Shown: one piece after another, positions 1 through 12,000 of the stretch
How positions within the stretch are numbered: the first letter of the stretch is position 1
Layout: the number at the start of each line of letters is the position of its first letter
NCBI RefSeq assembly: GCF_000003605.2
Contig: NW_003109106.1
Span: 92,993 to 114,738 of the forward strand
Reading direction: 5' to 3'
Source of the DNA: Saccoglossus kowalevskii
Taxonomy: Eukaryota > Hemichordata > Enteropneusta > Harrimaniidae
DNA: 21,746 nt
The notes under the pieces: generated by a model
Databases searched by the model: none
What the model was told of the DNA's origin: nothing
Seen by the model: the letters and a program-made list of their open reading frames with translations, nothing else
Program-made: the position numbers and the translations under genes

Positions 1-56
1 AGAGGTCGCCGCCAGAACAAAAGCAGTTTCATTGCCTGTCTGACATCTTATCACCG
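1..56 (-). CDS. ULK2: ULK exon 17 (partial): probable segment leading to the TORC1 site (residues 695-713)
   Basis: Acceptor TTGTTCAG at 57-64 is followed, in the phase required by exon 16, by 18 open codons ending [12 protein letters not shown] at the window edge. It loosely matches the vertebrate stretch before FTVGSPP. The identity is weak, so this exon rests mainly on the splice site, the phase and the absence of a stop. Confidence 0.6.
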
Positions 57-3000
57 CTGAACAATAAATAGGTGTGAATATTTTTAGGCGTGTTGTCGAA
101 ACAAATGAATAGGATTAGGAACAATGCCGTTTTGGAACAGCTGGTTGAAACAATGAAGTCAGTCACGGTCTTGTTGAATTGGGGGTGCGGTTAGTAATAG
201 GTACTTTTCAAGTTTTCAATTTTTGTTAAGAACTCTTTAACCCCTAAGCCGGAATTGGGGGTGCGGTTACTATTACGTATGCGGTTTATATTAGGACTTT
301 AACGGTACTAAGCTGAATAGTCATTTCACTATATTCAGGTGTTAACGATGTAAAATTTCCTGTAATAACTACAAGTTATCATGAAATTCAAGTTGATTAC
401 ACACCTGCAGGTTGTGAACCACCAAATAAAGTTGGCTCTAAGTTGCTATTACCAAAGGCTGCCCTTATTAGCTGATCAGAAAGTCTTCCAGAACTTGCAC
501 TTTTTGCAAGTGGTATCTTAGTCACAATTTGCTGTGTGTCTTGGTTAAATGACCTCCTGCGTTGATGTTTCTCTGTAGGACTAGTGTCCATTCGTAATGA
601 TTTTGGCCGGGTTGCAAACGGCATGTTCAGTGGCTGTAACATGATGTAAGAAAAAAAACGTTAGCCCTCTGGAGATGTTTTTGATGATAAGTTGAATATT
701 TGGCTCAAAAGCTTTTAAACAGGTTTTTAAAACTGTGGGAACCCTGCCAAATGGCAGAGCTGAATTTAGTTTAATTCAAACTTTTATTTTAACCAAAGGA
801 CATGTTACTGTAAATGCATTAACTGTTCAGTATTTAATTTTTTTATTTTTGCTGATGAGTAAATTAAAACTCAATGTTTCCCTGCCAAATTTTTGAACTT
901 AATATCCAGTGAATACGCTCAAGACATCAGAATAGTATATATGGTTTTACAGTACTCACTGTTGAAGGACTATTCATATCAGTAGCCCCAGGTCCTACTG
1001 GTTGAGGACCTCCAGTGTCAAATCCAACAGTGAGTCTCTTAGTAGGTGATCCCATGATAGTAGGCATACTTGGCAAAGATGCAGGACTTGGAAAAAATAA
1101 TGGCGAACTTCTTGGTGAACCTGAAAAGAATTGTATACACTCAGTAAATTCATAGCACACAAATTTTATTACTGTGAATGAGTATCTGTTGGTGTAATTT
1201 GAAACATTAGTTATTAGCAGTAAGATTGGAATCCACACTGAACATTTTTCCTCAGCTTAGATGATGTATTACCGTACTACTCTTTGCACATAAGAGTATG
1301 TTGATTCTATAGTAGGGAAAGCTAATTTATGCAAGTTATTGTTTTGTAAGATTATGAGGCATTGCTCTGGAGAGCATTATGTTGTAATTCAATCTGTCAA
1401 TAATTAATTTACAACATTAGATAATATACAACATAAATGTGCAAGGTGTCATAGAATATTTATGAAAATATGCATGGAAAAACTTTTTTAGACAGTTAAC
1501 ACTGCTGAGTAGAAGGGTAAACATTTATTCCCCATTTAGGATCCCATTGTGAACAGAAATGTTAGTGGCATTCATGTTACAGAAAGAAAACCCACAATTT
1601 CAGTTCCCATGTGCCAAGATTTGTTGCCTGAACACTTGAAATGAAAATCGTGGTGAATGTGAACATAATGATTCACATGACACAGCAGTGGGGGAAGTGA
1701 AGCTAACTTGTCAAGAAAGATATTGTCAGATCAGTCCTTTTAGAGGGTGGTCAGATACTAAAGTATAAATGAAATGAATGAAGAACGTTTTTGACAACGC
1801 ATATTTATGTGCTTCTTGCAATGCTACACCGTTGGTTGTTAAAAATTAACTGTTCTTTGAATCCTTCTTTGTCATCAATTTGCATAATCATGTTTGGGTC
1901 AAATAACTGATCAAAAAAAGGTGGGCACGATTTCGGCAAAAGTCGAGTGGGTCTCAATCAACATGAATGCAACTGCTACAATCCCTCTGTTAGCATGAAG
2001 AATTAAAAATTTCAGCATGTGCTAAGATTCCGTAACATATGAGTTATGCTTGTTCAAACCATGTTTTGTTTGGGTCAGTTTTGATTGATAATTTTTCAAC
2101 AACATTTTGTTAATTTTTCTTATTTTTTTCTAATAATTTTGGAACACTAGTGCCACTAGTGGCAAAAGGTTTTGATTATGATGGCAAAAGTTGACTTTCT
2201 GGCTGAACTGATTCTGAATTCAGATAACGACATGGTAAATTATGAATATATAAATCACTCCAATTGCTATGATCAACAGTAAAATCAAATGCATAACATC
2301 ATAGTATAATATATCAAGTATTAGTCAATGACCACCTAAAGGTCACACATCCTGGTACTAGTACTTTGCATTTCCCTTAAAAGACATAAATCCTGTTACT
2401 CACTATCAATGAGAGTTATATTTAATTATTCATCATAAACTGCAAATATGAGTTATCATTAAAAAAAAAAAGTTCAAAAACATAGCCAAAAATTGAGCCA
2501 TACTGTTAGAAATTATTGCAATTATAGGAAAATAATAACCATAGGGGTCACTTCATACTAAACTTACCATAGTGAGATTTTCTTGGTGGTGTATTACTGA
2601 GAGATGTAGGTGGTGTAGCACCTCTAGGGGGAGTGGCACCTCGTAAACTCTGAGGAGATGCTGACATTGGTCTACATGTATATCCTGCTACTGGTGATGG
2701 TGGCTTACCAAGGCTTGATGATGATCCCCTGCTTGACATTTCTCTCTAGATAAAGAGTGTAAATATGATGTGATGATGATTGTTAATCTTTAAATCAGAG
2801 CAGCAGTTTTGTTGCTTCAGGGTTGTGCATTCATGTTTTACTGAACTTATATCCTGAAACAGCTGTACAGTATTTGCTGTATTATACGCTCATCTCAAAT
2901 AGAAGCAAATATACACCAAAAATTGAATGTGCTGTATATTTTTCCCACCTGCAATGTACCTAAGCACACATACTTTTAATAGAGCAAATACAGTATGCCA

Positions 3001-6000
3001 TTTTAGCATAATTTGATTCAATGCATGAAATAACAGAATATTCATTTGGCCAATTTAATGTTAACAATCTTTCTGTGAGAATATCATTTATTTTAAATTA
3101 GCATCATCTTGATTTAGTGAAATTACAGATTAGCTAAATTTAATAGCTGAAATAACATGCTAGCTAAAAAGTGATATTTTGCAGTATACAGACACAATGT
3201 ATTTATAGAGAGGTCCACATGTAGTACCTATATATATATAATATCAAAGTAATCAGACTTGTGGTTTTTAACAAGAAGTTGAAAATATAAATTTTTACCG
3301 AAAATGACAAAAATATTCATCAAAATTAGAGAATTGAAAATACCATCACGAAATGAACAAATCTGAGAATGGATTACCCCATGAATCTATTTTGCAAATA
3401 CAAAAGCAATTGGTTTAATGGTTTTGAAGAAGAAGACACAAATGTAAAAAGTTGACTACATACGGCAGACAATCACTCATATGATAAGCTCTGTTCAACA
3501 AAATCGACAGCAGAGCTAACAAGTCATTGTCAATGACACGTCCCCGTTCCGTTCATATTTGAGTGACATATACATTCAAAGCAGATCATGACCGAAATGC
3601 ACCTGCATATGTACAACACATTGTGCTAAATCTGAACAAAATCCATCCATGCATGACTGAGATCCGGTTCTGGAATTGTGAAAATACGTGATTTTGATGC
3701 ATTTTCGGCCTTAAAATGGCCATCATTCCACTATTGTTAAGCAGATCATGAAACAAATGCACATATCTATTTGTGACATGATGTACCATGTGTGTGTGAA
3801 GTTTGAACTTGATCAATCCAGACATGTCTTGGATACGGATCCAGAACTGAATTCTTTAACAAAATGGCCGCCAGTCGGCCATTTCGAACTTGATCCGAAA
3901 AAAAAAAAGACGTGCATCAAGGTCCTATTATGTTTAATGTATGTACCAAATTTGAACAAAATCCATCCATGCATAACTGAGATCCGGGTCCGGAATGGTG
4001 AAAATGTGCGATTTCAATGCATTTTCGGCCTTAAAGCGGCCGCCATTTGGCTATCGTTAATGAGATCATGAAACAAATGCACATACATATTTGTGACATG
4101 ATGTACCTTGTGTGTGTGAAGTTTGAACTCGATCAATCCAAGCATGTCTCAGATACGGATCCAGAACTGAATTCTTTAAAACAAAATGGCCGCCAGTCGA
4201 CCATTTCGAACCCGATCCAAAAAAAAAAAATGACGTGCATCAAGGTCCTATTATGTTTAATGTATGTACCAAATTTGAACAAAATCCGTCCATGTATAAC
4301 TGAGATCCGGGTCCGGAATGGTGAAAATGTGCGATTTTGATGCATTTTTGGCATTAAAATGGCCGCTATTCGGCTATCGTTAATCAGATCATGAAAAAAA
4401 TGCATGTGCATATGTCCCATATAATGTGTGATGTATGAGTGAAGTTTGAACTTAATCGGTCCATGCATGTTCGAGATACAGGTGATCACGGACGGACGGA
4501 CGCACACAGGGCAAAACATAAGTCCCCGTTTTCGGACTGCGTTCGAACGGGGACTAATAAAAAGTGGAATTGATTTTTTTGGGAGTGATGTTTTTAACAA
4601 TTGTATCAATATGACACTGGAAAGTATGGCTTTCAGCTACAATTAAGGGTGTTGTCACTGCTTATATCTTTTTTTTTCTCTGAATAATCTAATCAAACTT
4701 TTATACCTTTTATTTTCATTGCTTGAATTTTTTTAAATTTCTAAATCCATGAACAATACAAAACAAACGGGAAAAAACACTTATTTTAACTCAAACCATA
4801 CATTCCTTACTGCTAAACTACCATTTCATTGTCAACTAACTACCGGGTAGTATCATTATAACATTCCTGCATTAGACTGGAATCCCATCAATAAATAGGG
4901 AATGGTTTCCATGTGTGAATATAGAGGGTGGTGCCACCCACAGTTTGAAGGATATACTCATACAGAATGGCATAGAGCTGCAATAACACAATATGGAACA
5001 GAGAACTTATGCAATCACTAAGTTAGCACATAACTGACATGCTCCAGAATGTCAAAACACTAATAGGCATTCTTTTCAGCAAGGTTATTTCTGATTAACA
5101 ATGATATTTTCAAAGTAACAATAAATGTTTAAACATTACCTGAGGTGAGGATGTTGGTGACAATATTCTTTTGGTACTGTTAGAGCCAGGAGGTGTTCTA
5201 GGCTCTGATGATGCAGATGATTTTCTAGAATTATGTACTGGAAGTGTAGTAGGTGAGCTGGGTGAAGGTTGATATCTAGGGACTGGGACTGGTTCATTGA
5301 CTTGTCTCGTTCTTTCTTCAGGAATAGTTTGATAGACAGTTGAGGCTCTATAATGAAAACAACCAAATGATTATGAAGATCCAAAGGCAACCTGTCGTAC
5401 ACGTTCGATTTAGCGTTCTTGTTTTTTATTTGAAGCTCAGCTCCCTGAGCACTAAGTTGGATGAGTATGTTAGTTTAGAAAATGTACAGCAGTTTATTTG
5501 TGGAATAATTCATTAATCAGCATGCATCATTACCTAGTTGTTGATGGAATTGTTGCTGTAGGTACTGGAATAGGTTGTGCTGTAGGACTGTTACTTGACT
5601 TAGGTGGAGTAGCTGACAGTCTAGGTGGACTTCCCCTAGAGAGATATATAGATCACATAATATTTTAACATCAAGAATTAATTAAAGAAATACATATGGT
5701 TGATTCTGACACAAAACAAACTAGTCCTCCTTCGATGTTGACAAACGACACCGTAATTCATACAATACTTTTCAAATATTATACCTACCCAAGAAAATCC
5801 ACATGTGAGCTGCATTTTTTGTATGCTGCACTTTCACTAGATATATCAGATGGTAAGTTGGATGGCACCATAACAAAGTCCTACATGATAAAAACATATG
5901 TGGCAGTGGTTGATATAGGTACATGGAAACTGTAAATAGTTTGCATGGCATTTGTATCAGGCAGTAATTTTACAAAATACAATCATTTTCAAAATATACA

Positions 6001-9000
6001 CAGACATAGATTTATTGTTTTCAAACATTCTTGTTCGTAAGAATTACCATGTTTCAGTTTATTTTGGCTGGTGAAACATGGAAACAAAAATCATACATGT
6101 ATACATTTTTTTCCATATTTTGCATGTAAGTCATCAGACATGACTGAAACTAAAACATACCAGAATGGTGTATTTAGTGAAAATATAAGATCTAAATTGA
6201 CAGATATAGCTATTATCAATAGAACTACATGACTGTATACAAACTGGAAGGTGAGCATGTAGAAAAACTTTTCCTAAATCTATTAAATGTGTGTGTTTTT
6301 TAAAAATATAATATTTAATTTTCTTCCGAATTTACTGCTAGTCCCAGAGTTTTTAATGGTCAGCTTCTATCAGGTAAATTAAATTGTAATTTTACCTCAT
6401 CTGCTTCATTGCCAGATGAAGACTGTGAATTCTGAGTTGAATCTGGTTTGACATTATGAAATACTGGTGGTTGAGGCGGTGAGCCAATCACGGCTACATC
6501 TTGGGCTGAACAGCAAAAAAACAAACAAATATTGTTACACACAATGACACAGGATGTTGAACTTTGAACCATATTGTGTTGTTGGGTGGTACAGTTGTTG
6601 ACTAAATGTGACCACAATAACAAGATAAATAAAATCTGATGAAATGAATGTGATGAAATAAGTTAATAATCTGCCTACATGAGATGAGGCTGATCATTGT
6701 GCTACATTCAAAACATGACAGTAGTTTTGTTCAAAACTTGATTGTATATATGAAATATTAAGAAGAAACAATGAATACAATATATGTATAATACAGACTG
6801 GTTTGACAGTTGTGTTTCTATTGGTGCTGAATATTATCCCAGAATTCAGAGTTTAACAAAATGTTTATACATGGTGATAAACAGGCACTTGTAAAATTAA
6901 TTAGTCATATATTCTCTAACCTGTAAGTTCTTTTATTTTACGACTTTGTGGTTCTGGTGGCGTCATGAGACCACTGCTGGGGAATGGTGACATTGATGAA
7001 GGTCTACCACCTGGTGAGGGCGAGGGTGAGGATCCAAGAGAACCACATGCACCAGATGACCTGAATGGAACAGGTACCGGTGATGATGATTTCCCTTGTA
7101 ATCCACTAGCGAGGAAAGTATGAGAAAAGAAATCTTGGAAATCCATTCGTTCTTTCTGGTTTCGTTTCAGTAACTGTACGAGTAGGTCTTTGAGTTGATT
7201 AGATGTACCAGTAGGGATGCTGTAAAACAAGTAGGAGAAACTAATAATATATGACATTTTCAGTCCCATTCCTGAGAAAAATTTGACATATAAATAAATA
7301 CACCATAGCATTTACAACCAATGTAAGAACAAAGAGGAAATGCACATGTTAAAACTCCAGATTAAATCTGAAAGTAAAATGAATAACATTCACTATTTGC
7401 GTTTAGTTTAGACAGATGCTTTTCATTATTAAAAATGAGATAGTTTAAAGTTGTTTTATGATAATGGATGATTTTTCCACACATTTTTTACAGTTTTTGC
7501 ATCCTCATTTTTTTGTGATGGTATAGGTCAAATATTGAAACAAAACACACTTTGATCAAGGTTACAAAATAGCCATCAATCTTTTAGTATTATCTCTCAC
7601 ATCATTCATTTTACATTAGCACCTTTTTATATTTACTGAAAGATCCTTGAGCTCACATGCTAATGACAGATACCTTCAGAATTGTTCACACAGTTTACAT
7701 ACCAAGATATTTTAGCTGATTATTTTGTGTAGGTTGCACAACAGTTTCATATTAGCCTTAAAGTGTAGCTGAACACAATAGTGTACACTTAATACATTTT
7801 ATAAAAACATATCATAAACAAGCAGCCTCTCAGCTAAGATAGCTCCGCTGTTAGCAGTGCACATTTCAATTAGAAAATTGAAGATATCATCACAAAATAA
7901 ACAAATCTGAGAGAGGTCCACCTGGGGTGTATATCAAAGCCATAACATTTTTTAACAAGAAATCAAGAATATCACTTTTTACCAAAAATGACAAAAATAT
8001 TCATGTAAATTAGAGAATTGAAGATATCATGAAATGAACAAATCTTAGTGAAGTCCACCCAAGGTACATATACACCAAGTATCAAAGCAATCAGGCTTGT
8101 AGTCAAAAAAGTAAAAAGTTGGCGCGGACGATGATGAACAATCACTCATATGATAAGCTCCACTGTTGACTTAGAACAGAATTCGGGACCATTACTTTAA
8201 TCAATCACTTGACTTCAAAGGATGCAGTGTTTACAACTTATTGTCCTTGATGAGAACAGTGATTTATGACCAAGGCAACATAGATATATAAATATTATTA
8301 GAGTTTGGCTTAAGGTAAATATACTGATGTAATAAAAAATCCTATCTAGGGTGTGGTTTCCTATCAACACTTTGTTGAGTAGCAATTTGTGGTACAGACA
8401 CTTTTTGCATATCAAGTTTACATATAAATTGTATCAATCCATGGAATTTTATGAAGACTTCATTTGACTTTTTATCCATTCTGAATTCAACAAATTTCCT
8501 CCTGATAAACTGTTGTCACCTCCCCTGATTCCAACAGTGAAGCTACCAATTTGATGTGTTATATTGAATACTTACTTGGGAACAACAGATTTTGATTTTT
8601 GGTAGTAATTCTTTAATTCTTGTGGGCTGGATGCTTGGAAGGGTGCTTTACCAGTAAGACATTGAAACACAATAGTTCCTATACTCCATAGATCAGCTTT
8701 ACCATCATAGTTACGTGACATAATCACTTCTGGTGCCTATTAATTTAAGAAAAAATTAAAGTCAGCAACTGGTATATTATCTGAGGGGAACAATCTGAAG
8801 TATAGTAAAAAATAAGAAATTAAACGATCAGATATACCAGTATTTGCACAGTAAAAAATTATTCATATTTTTGGATAATTATGAGCAACAGTTAAAAATG
8901 TACATGTCAAAGCTTTTTTTCAGGTTTTTGTGTCAGAATTAAAAAAAATAAAAAAAAAACATCACTTTTGGAAAACGAATTGACCCAAAACTTTTCACTC

Positions 9001-12000
9001 AATTGAATAGATATAAACTGGAATGCTGTGTGAAGTTTGTAAACACCTTTTTTAACCCCTTCTCTAGAACACTAGAACTAAAATGTCTCTAGAAATTATA
9101 ACCCTTATGTAAATTCAACAATTTCTATTTTTAAAGTTACAGGTTTCACATTGTACTACATTTTTAGAACCCTTGATCCATTTCATACTAATTAATGCCA
9201 ACAGGCTGCCACGAAAAAATGGAAGCAGGATGTTATAATCTCTTTTAGTTTACAGTGATACTCATAGGAAGTATGTGAGCATGGTTTTGCACACACATAT
9301 ATCAGGTATTTTATACATATACAATTGCATGCTAATCAATACAGTACACAGTGGTGACTGGGAATTATTTTATGCTGAGTTCTGCAGTGTAATGCCTACT
9401 ATCTTACCACTGTAAAAGGGTTAATTATTCACTAGGTTTTATTTTCGCTCATTCTGCTGACTGGGAAATGCGTTAAATTAAAACCCAGTGAATATGTGAA
9501 ATTAAGCATAGAACACATTGTCTAAATGGCAAAGCCGTGAATTTAAAACCCACTGAATATTCCTGAAATGTTAAATCAGTGAAATTTAAACCCAGTGAAA
9601 ATTAACAATTTTACAGTATTCATTGCAGTAAACTCACATCCAATGAGAAAACAAAACAATATTCACATCACAATGGGCTTGTAGTTGGGTTGGTTGGTTG
9701 TTTGTTTGTTTCTTGCCAGTTGCATGTTTTTTTTAAAATAGTATTATTTATTTTTGCTCAGTATCTCCAAATGATGATAAAATATTTATAAAGCAAATCC
9801 ATGTAAGGTGACATATGATGATAGATAGTATATTTGATAAGTGTTCAGTGCTTTGTATAAGATTCATCAAGGCCAATAAAAATATCTTCATACTTACCAT
9901 GTACATCGGTGAACCACACAAAGTTGCAGCCATCATTTCACCGTGCAAAAACCTTGCAAAACCAAAATCAGCTGTAAAAAAATTCAATAACATTTGTTTA
10001 CTTCATAAAGCAAGCTGTCAGATGTTTACAATTACACAGCTGTCACATGTAAAATCAGGGTAATTTCCAGAACGTCACTGTTCATTATATTTCAAAATAA
10101 TAACAGAGTGCTGATTTTTTTAATTATATATTGTATATCTTACAAACAATAGGTCTTGCTAATAACCTCCAAGAATAATTGTAAACTGCATAATACTGTG
10201 GAATTAATTTTCGCTGAAAAGACATTTTGGGTGTTTTGTATGGAATTTATTTTACTGATTTTTGACAAGTTGAATGTAAAATATAGAAAAAAGGGTATAT
10301 TCACTCAATTTTATTTTCACTGAATCATTCCCTCAGCGACAATTAAATCCAAGCAAAAATAAAGTATTTTACAGTATATTATTTTCAAATATTTTTGTTT
10401 TTGTATATATTTGTTTTACTTAAAAAAGTATGGGGATATTCCAAAATAATAATAATGACAGAATACTGTGTGAATTGCACTTAATTTTCACAGATTGTAA
10501 TAAAGTGTGTGAAAAAATAGGCATTTTGAATGGATTTACTAATATTGTTAGCAGCAAACTTCTACAGAAATTCTAGTATTTATGACATGGGAACTTCCAC
10601 AATGCATGGAAGCAATCCTTGGTGATCTCACAAGGATGATGCTCATATTGCTCATATTTACAACCTTCTGGTAGTATAAATAATGCTTACCTATTTTGAG
10701 TTTGATATCACTTGGTTTGGGATTACTCTTACAAGTATGGCTTAGTAGAATATTCTGAGGTTTCAGATCTCTGTGTATAATACCCTTAGAATGCAATACC
10801 TTCATAGCAGCAGCTACAATAAACAAAGCAGTTAAATTAGTACTCAAGTCAGGGTTCAAACAAAGGTTACCAGTCTCCTTAATACTTCATACACAACAAA
10901 AATCTATCATATGGGGATAGGGAATGTGTGAGATTGTCAAATTGTAGATGATTTAAAACAAAAATAGTTTTTTATTTAGATAATTTGTTTGTTTGTTTGT
11001 TATGACTCGAGACTAATCAGATTATTATCTGCACACATATTTTATCAACAAACACATAGATAGAAAAACAATTGACAAAACAGTGGGAAACAGTTTTCTA
11101 TTTAGTAAGGTTTACATATATAGACTTGTAGTTTGTTTAGAGCATCAACATTGATACTTGCTTAATATAAATTTACAATCAAAAAATTGTGTATTACAAT
11201 GGAAAAATCAATAAATTTGAAAACCGTGGTGATCATAGATTCATTCCAGCTAATAAAATTTAACTAGATTTCAATAATGTAACCTATAGCTCTGGCAACA
11301 TGTAAGGTACAAATTGGCAGTGTTTCAACTTTGCTTTTCAACACATGTGGAGGCTTTCAGCAGGTATTGTGGTAATTAATGTTTCAACTTAGCATAGGAT
11401 ACATTGTTCAGCACCTTTACGATGCACTTTGGCTACCAAAAACTGACTCTAAAAATCAGTACACAATTAATTAATTATTCAAAGGAAAGGAATAATATAA
11501 TTGCTTTATTGGAATTATTTATAGTTTTGAATCTAACATACAGTATGAGCGATCAAAAGTAGGCCACCTTTATTATGATACAGCAATGACCTTGCCAAAG
11601 ACTACAAGGACAACTGCCCCTATGACATGACCTTTTTCACTCATTCAAACTGCACTGTAAACCAATTGCATTTTGCAATAAAGCCAGTAACTTTAATGTG
11701 CACAGAAGAGCAATTGTTCATGTACTGTTTGACCTTAGAATGTAAGTCAAGGACGTTACTGACTTTTTTCTTCCCTCTTATTGCCATCTGCAGAAAACAA
11801 TGGATTGAGTGTTGGGTTTCAGTTACTGTGGTCATAAAGCTTGTGCAATGGGTAACAATATTTTTGTCTATAAATAAAGACCAACTACATTCAGACTACC
11901 AGTAACTGCTATATAGACCAACCACATTAATCTGTATTATGTTTTTCTCTGCATATTGATAACTTACCAATCTGACGCAGAAAAACTCTGATGGTGTCCT

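Noticed and set aside
4521-4560. tRNA-like word GTTCGAAC
   Set aside because: It is the loop and stem of the element's terminal hairpin; no acceptor stem, D-arm or anticodon arm can be folded around it.
3586-4646. Several ORFs of 66-158 codons on both strands
   Set aside because: They lie inside the tandem array, repeat the same peptide words unit after unit, and overlap one another on opposite strands.
5136-5402. 88-codon minus-strand ORF over exon 13
   Set aside because: It is in another frame from the ULK reading frame set by exons 12 and 14 and lacks linker-type composition.
5696-5935. 79-codon plus-strand ORF
   Set aside because: Antisense shadow over ULK exon 11, which encodes the conserved DFVMVP motif on the other strand.
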